A stretch of 8,334 nucleotides of DNA, taken from contig JAQGOX010000307.1 of the NCBI GenBank assembly GCA_028293365.1, positions 1 through 8,334 on the forward strand. Reading direction: 5' to 3'. Positions within the stretch are counted from its first letter, which is position 1; the number at the start of each line of letters is the position of its first letter. Below the pieces are notes generated by a model. The model did no database searches, was not told the DNA's origin, and saw only the letters and a program-made list of their open reading frames with translations. Position numbers and translations under genes: made by a program. The stretch is from Verrucomicrobiales bacterium. Lineage in GTDB: Bacteria > Verrucomicrobiota > Verrucomicrobiia > Limisphaerales > SXQI01. Shown piece after piece: positions 5,841 to 8,334 of this stretch.

Positions 5841-7067
5841 ATGATTCCCATCCTCGCGGCCAGCAATACGTTAAAAATCCTGACTGGCATCGTCGAACTG
5901 CTGCTGTTTATCGCGGCAATCGGGTGGGCTATCGTACGATGGATCAAAAAAAGCGATGAGCCCATTTCGCTGATTGTCAGGCTGGGTTTCAGCGCTGCGA
6001 TTCTTTTGGGTATCCTCGGACTGGCGGCTACCGCGAAGGATACGGAGACAATGATCATGTCGGTGCTGGTTGGGGCGGTCGGTGGTCTCTTTTTGGCAAT
6101 GCTCTGGGGCGGCAGTTTTTGTGCGTGGGTAGCCAGTCCGTTTGAAAATCTTTTTACCGGTGGAAGTCAAAGCATCGAGGCGCGGGCTCTTTATTCGATG
6201 GCCTACGGTAAGAGAAAGCGCGGGTTGCACCAGGAAGCGATTGCTGAGATTCAAAGTCAGTTGGAGAAATTCCCGGGCGATTTCGAAGGGGAAATGTTGC
6301 TTGCTGAAATTTATGCCGAGGATTTGAAAGAGTTTCCGAAAGCGGAAGAAGTGATTCTATCAACGGTTCAGCACGAAAAGAGATCTCCGCAAAACATCGC
6401 TTACGCGTTGAACCGGCTTGCCGACTGGCATTTGAAATTTCATCAGGATCGGGATGCCGCGCGGGGAGTTTTTGAAAGGATTGTGGAACTACTGCCTGAT
6501 TCCGAGCAGGCCCAAATGGCGGCCCAGCGAATCGCGCATTTAACGCCGGCAGAAATGCTCGCCGAACAAAAAGAGCGAACTCCGATCACGTTGCAGCATC
6601 ATGAAGAGCACATCGGTCTCCTCGGTAAAGTCGCCGATCTTCGAGCCCCCGATGATCCGGCTAAGCGAGCACAGGGATACATCAAACACCTGGAACAATT
6701 TCCAAATGACAACGACGCGCGCGAACAGCTTGCGATCATTTATGTGGAGCACTACAAGCGAATTGATCTGGCCATCGATCAACTGGAGCAGTTAATTGCC
6801 ACTCCCGGCCAGGCAGCGAAAGCGGTTGTTCATTGGTTAAACACGATTGCAGACTGGCACATCAAAATGAAGGGCGATGTAACTGCGGCAAAAATGACTC
6901 TGCTGCGGATCGGCGAACGCTTTCCGGATAGTGCCGCCGCAGCCAACGCCGAAAAACGGATTAGCTTTTTGCGCATGGAAACGCGGCAGCAGCAGTATGT
7001 AACCACCGTCAAACTCGGATCCTATGAACAAAACATCGGGTTGAAACGGAAGGCTGATGAATCGTGA
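5841..7067 (+). CDS. membrane-anchored TPR-like protein with duplicated module, downstream of PilT
   Basis: This 408-residue protein has three hydrophobic segments at about 11-34, 44-63 and 71-93, probably transmembrane helices, followed by a hydrophilic helical region from about 110 onward. That region holds TPR-like units such as YSMAYGKRKRGLHQEAIAEI at about 118-137. It is built of two related modules (about 135-266 and 278-406) that share FP, DWH, PDS and IGL landmarks at near-constant spacing. Which side of the membrane the repeats face is unclear. The basic residues after the first segment (R33, K36, K37) give a hint only. The gene starts 11 bp after pilT with no clear Shine-Dalgarno sequence, so it is probably co-transcribed with it. 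I do not recognise a named family. The context suggests a scaffold or anchor for the pilus retraction machinery, which is inference. A general envelope TPR protein is the alternative. Confidence 0.82.
   Translation: MIPILAASNTLKILTGIVELLLFIAAIGWAIVRWIKKSDEPISLIVRLGFSAAILLGILGLAATAKDTETMIMSVLVGAVGGLFLAMLWGGSFCAWVASPFENLFTGGSQSIEARALYSMAYGKRKRGLHQEAIAEIQSQLEKFPGDFEGEMLLAEIYAEDLKEFPKAEEVILSTVQHEKRSPQNIAYALNRLADWHLKFHQDRDAARGVFERIVELLPDSEQAQMAAQRIAHLTPAEMLAEQKERTPITLQHHEEHIGLLGKVADLRAPDDPAKRAQGYIKHLEQFPNDNDAREQLAIIYVEHYKRIDLAIDQLEQLIATPGQAAKAVVHWLNTIADWHIKMKGDVTAAKMTLLRIGERFPDSAAAANAEKRISFLRMETRQQQYVTTVKLGSYEQNIGLKRKADES
6243..7058 (+). repeat. internal tandem duplication within the membrane TPR protein gene (two modules)
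   Basis: Residues about 135-266 and 278-406 align at an offset of 143. Shared landmarks are EKFPGD versus EQFPND, LNRLADWHLK versus LNTIADWHIK, AARGVFERI versus AAKMTLLRI, LLPDSEQAQMAAQRI versus RFPDSAAAANAEKRI, and HIGLLGKVAD versus NIGLKRKAD (offset 141). The similarity is at protein level and the DNA has diverged, so the duplication is old. Confidence 0.75.
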
Positions 7068-7091
7068 TGTTTCTTGGCAGAATTCAACCAG

Positions 7092-8334
7092 TTATTTCGG
7101 ATTCCGCGCGATTTTACCTTCCGCAGGAAGTGGCACCTGCGTTTCATGCATGAGATAGCCGATCAGGTCGCGTGCGAGCGTTGCTCCAAGAGTATCGAGC
7201 AGGCCCTCCGGCATTAACGAGATGGACGATCTCTCGGCACTTTCGACATCTGCCCGTTCAATCGACATTGTTTCGGTCATCGTTTTCAGCGTAATCGTGC
7301 GTTCGGTTTTTGCCGCAATAATCCCGTTTAACACTCGTCCATCTTTGGTTTTTACCACTGACATGCGGAAATCGGCGCTCACCACTGCGCTCGGATCGAC
7401 AATGTTTTCGAGTAGATAGTCGAGGTTGTCGCGGCTGGCTCCCGTTAGATCAGGGCCAATCTTTCCGCCTTCGCCATAAAGCGTATGACATGGTGCGCAG
7501 GCCAGCATGAAGGTGGACCGCCCCTGGCTCAGGTTTGCGGTCGCCAGGTTCGCCGCTGTAAATTGAGATTTCCATTTCGCAATTGCTTGCTGGTTTTGTT
7601 GGGGACTCTCTCGAAATTCACCCCAGACCTCGGTGAGTTTTTGCGTGACCGCAGGATCGTTTAAAATTCGAATTTGACGGGCATGAAAGGCGGAAAGCTC
7701 ACTGCGCGGGATCCGACCCTCACCGATGGCGTCGAGCAGCGCGCTCGCAAAAGGCGCGCGGGAAACCAAAGTGCTCATTAGCTGCGAGCGCTCGGATGGA
7801 TGGAATTGCCGATAGGCTTTTACGAGTTTCACTCCGGCCGCCGGGTCCGAAAAGCCGGACAGTCCGCGTGCGGCAACCGAATTGACGAATTGCACGTTAA
7901 GCATTTGCTCGCATAAGTCGCGCAATCCGGGGGCTCTGGCATCAATCAGCGTTTGCAGGGCGGACTTCCGGAGACTGAAATCCAGGGTCTGGTCCAGAAC
8001 CACTTTGCGGACCTCCTCGAGGGCGCGGCCGTCACCGAAGAGCACATTCAGGTTGCGAACTTTCGCGCTCAAGGCAGTCAGCTCGCTTTGCGAGAAACGC
8101 TCCACGAAAGCATTCCACGCCGCTGGTTTCGGAGCCTTGCGCCAGCCTGTTAACGCCTCCGACATGCCGTCCACCACCTGTCTCGAAAAGTCAGTCGATT
8201 TTGTTTGCCTAAGATCCAGCAGGCTGTTCAGCGGGTCTGGATTTTTTTCGATATCCTCAGTAAGACGGCGTGCGATGTATTTCAAAGTGAGAGGCAGTTC
8301 ACATTGGGCCGCGAGCGGGACGAGAGACGAGGGG
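7092..8334 (-). CDS. PVC-type heme-binding cytochrome c domain protein, C-terminal part (5' end outside window)
   Basis: The frame is read on the minus strand and stays open to the window edge without a stop, so the real start lies outside. An in-frame TTG at 8285-8283 is not a credible start. The visible part is about 414 residues. An alpha-helical, HEAT-like region (about 8200-7600) includes a typical repeat helix, LRKSALQTLIDARAPG. A cytochrome c domain follows with the heme attachment motif CAPCH (7485-7499), the downstream GKIGPDLTG loop, and SLMPEGLLD, whose Met is the expected sixth heme ligand. This arrangement is the Planctomycetes/Verrucomicrobia heme-binding domain described at the C-terminus of large exported proteins, often behind a beta-propeller dehydrogenase-like domain. 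Heme attachment implies export to the periplasm. The role is probably electron transfer from sugar or alcohol oxidation, inferred from family. It ends with TAA, 24 bp from the convergent TPR gene. Confidence 0.93.
   Translation of the reverse strand, partial: PSSLVPLAAQCELPLTLKYIARRLTEDIEKNPDPLNSLLDLRQTKSTDFSRQVVDGMSEALTGWRKAPKPAAWNAFVERFSQSELTALSAKVRNLNVLFGDGRALEEVRKVVLDQTLDFSLRKSALQTLIDARAPGLRDLCEQMLNVQFVNSVAARGLSGFSDPAAGVKLVKAYRQFHPSERSQLMSTLVSRAPFASALLDAIGEGRIPRSELSAFHARQIRILNDPAVTQKLTEVWGEFRESPQQNQQAIAKWKSQFTAANLATANLSQGRSTFMLACAPCHTLYGEGGKIGPDLTGASRDNLDYLLENIVDPSAVVSADFRMSVVKTKDGRVLNGIIAAKTERTITLKTMTETMSIERADVESAERSSISLMPEGLLDTLGATLARDLIGYLMHETQVPLPAEGKIARNPK

Noticed and set aside
5871..6254. 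127-residue minus-strand frame opposite the membrane TPR gene
   Set aside because: Wholly inside a supported gene. No motif and no plausible start context.
7067..7150. Small plus-strand frame of 27 codons directly after the membrane TPR gene
   Set aside because: It runs mostly antisense to the cytochrome gene and has no features. Overlap of its ATG with the preceding stop is likely chance.

Overview
The window looks like chromosomal DNA from a bacterium of the Planctomycetota-Verrucomicrobiota group, most likely a verrucomicrobial lineage. This is an inference. It rests on the PVC-type heme-binding domain at the right end (CAPCH with a downstream SLMPEG Met-ligand motif), a secreted DUF4159 protein, and proteins rich in tetratricopeptide repeats (TPRs). 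Starts are not preceded by clear Shine-Dalgarno sequences, and several genes instead overlap or nearly abut. There are no RNA genes, CRISPR arrays, insertion sequences or phage genes.

Left part (1-1512): the 5' portion of an extended SDR sugar epimerase resembling the hopanoid-associated HpnA family runs leftward off the edge. Divergent from it is a complete mnmA, encoding the tRNA U34 2-thiouridylase.

Middle part (1675-3791): a soluble hybrid signalling protein (receiver, coiled-coil linker, HisKA, HATPase) overlaps by 4 bp (GTGA) an exported DUF4159 protein. The two are probably translationally coupled. A 206-bp gap without a visible gene follows.

Right-centre (3998-7067): three co-oriented genes form a tight unit. 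They are a six-TPR soluble protein with a basic amphipathic C-terminal helix, a PilT-type retraction ATPase joined to it by an ATGA overlap, and, 11 bp later, a protein with three predicted membrane segments and a duplicated TPR-like module of about 143 residues. The layout suggests TPR adaptors dedicated to a type IV pilus retraction motor, one of them membrane-anchored.

Right end (7092-8334, minus strand): the C-terminal part of a PVC-type cytochrome c protein with a HEAT-like helical region, converging on the pilus unit. Its reading frame stays open to the window edge, so its true start lies outside.

No element here is clearly a new system. The parts most worth following are the TPR-PilT-membrane TPR operon, with its internal duplication and amphipathic helix, and the coupled kinase-DUF4159 pair.
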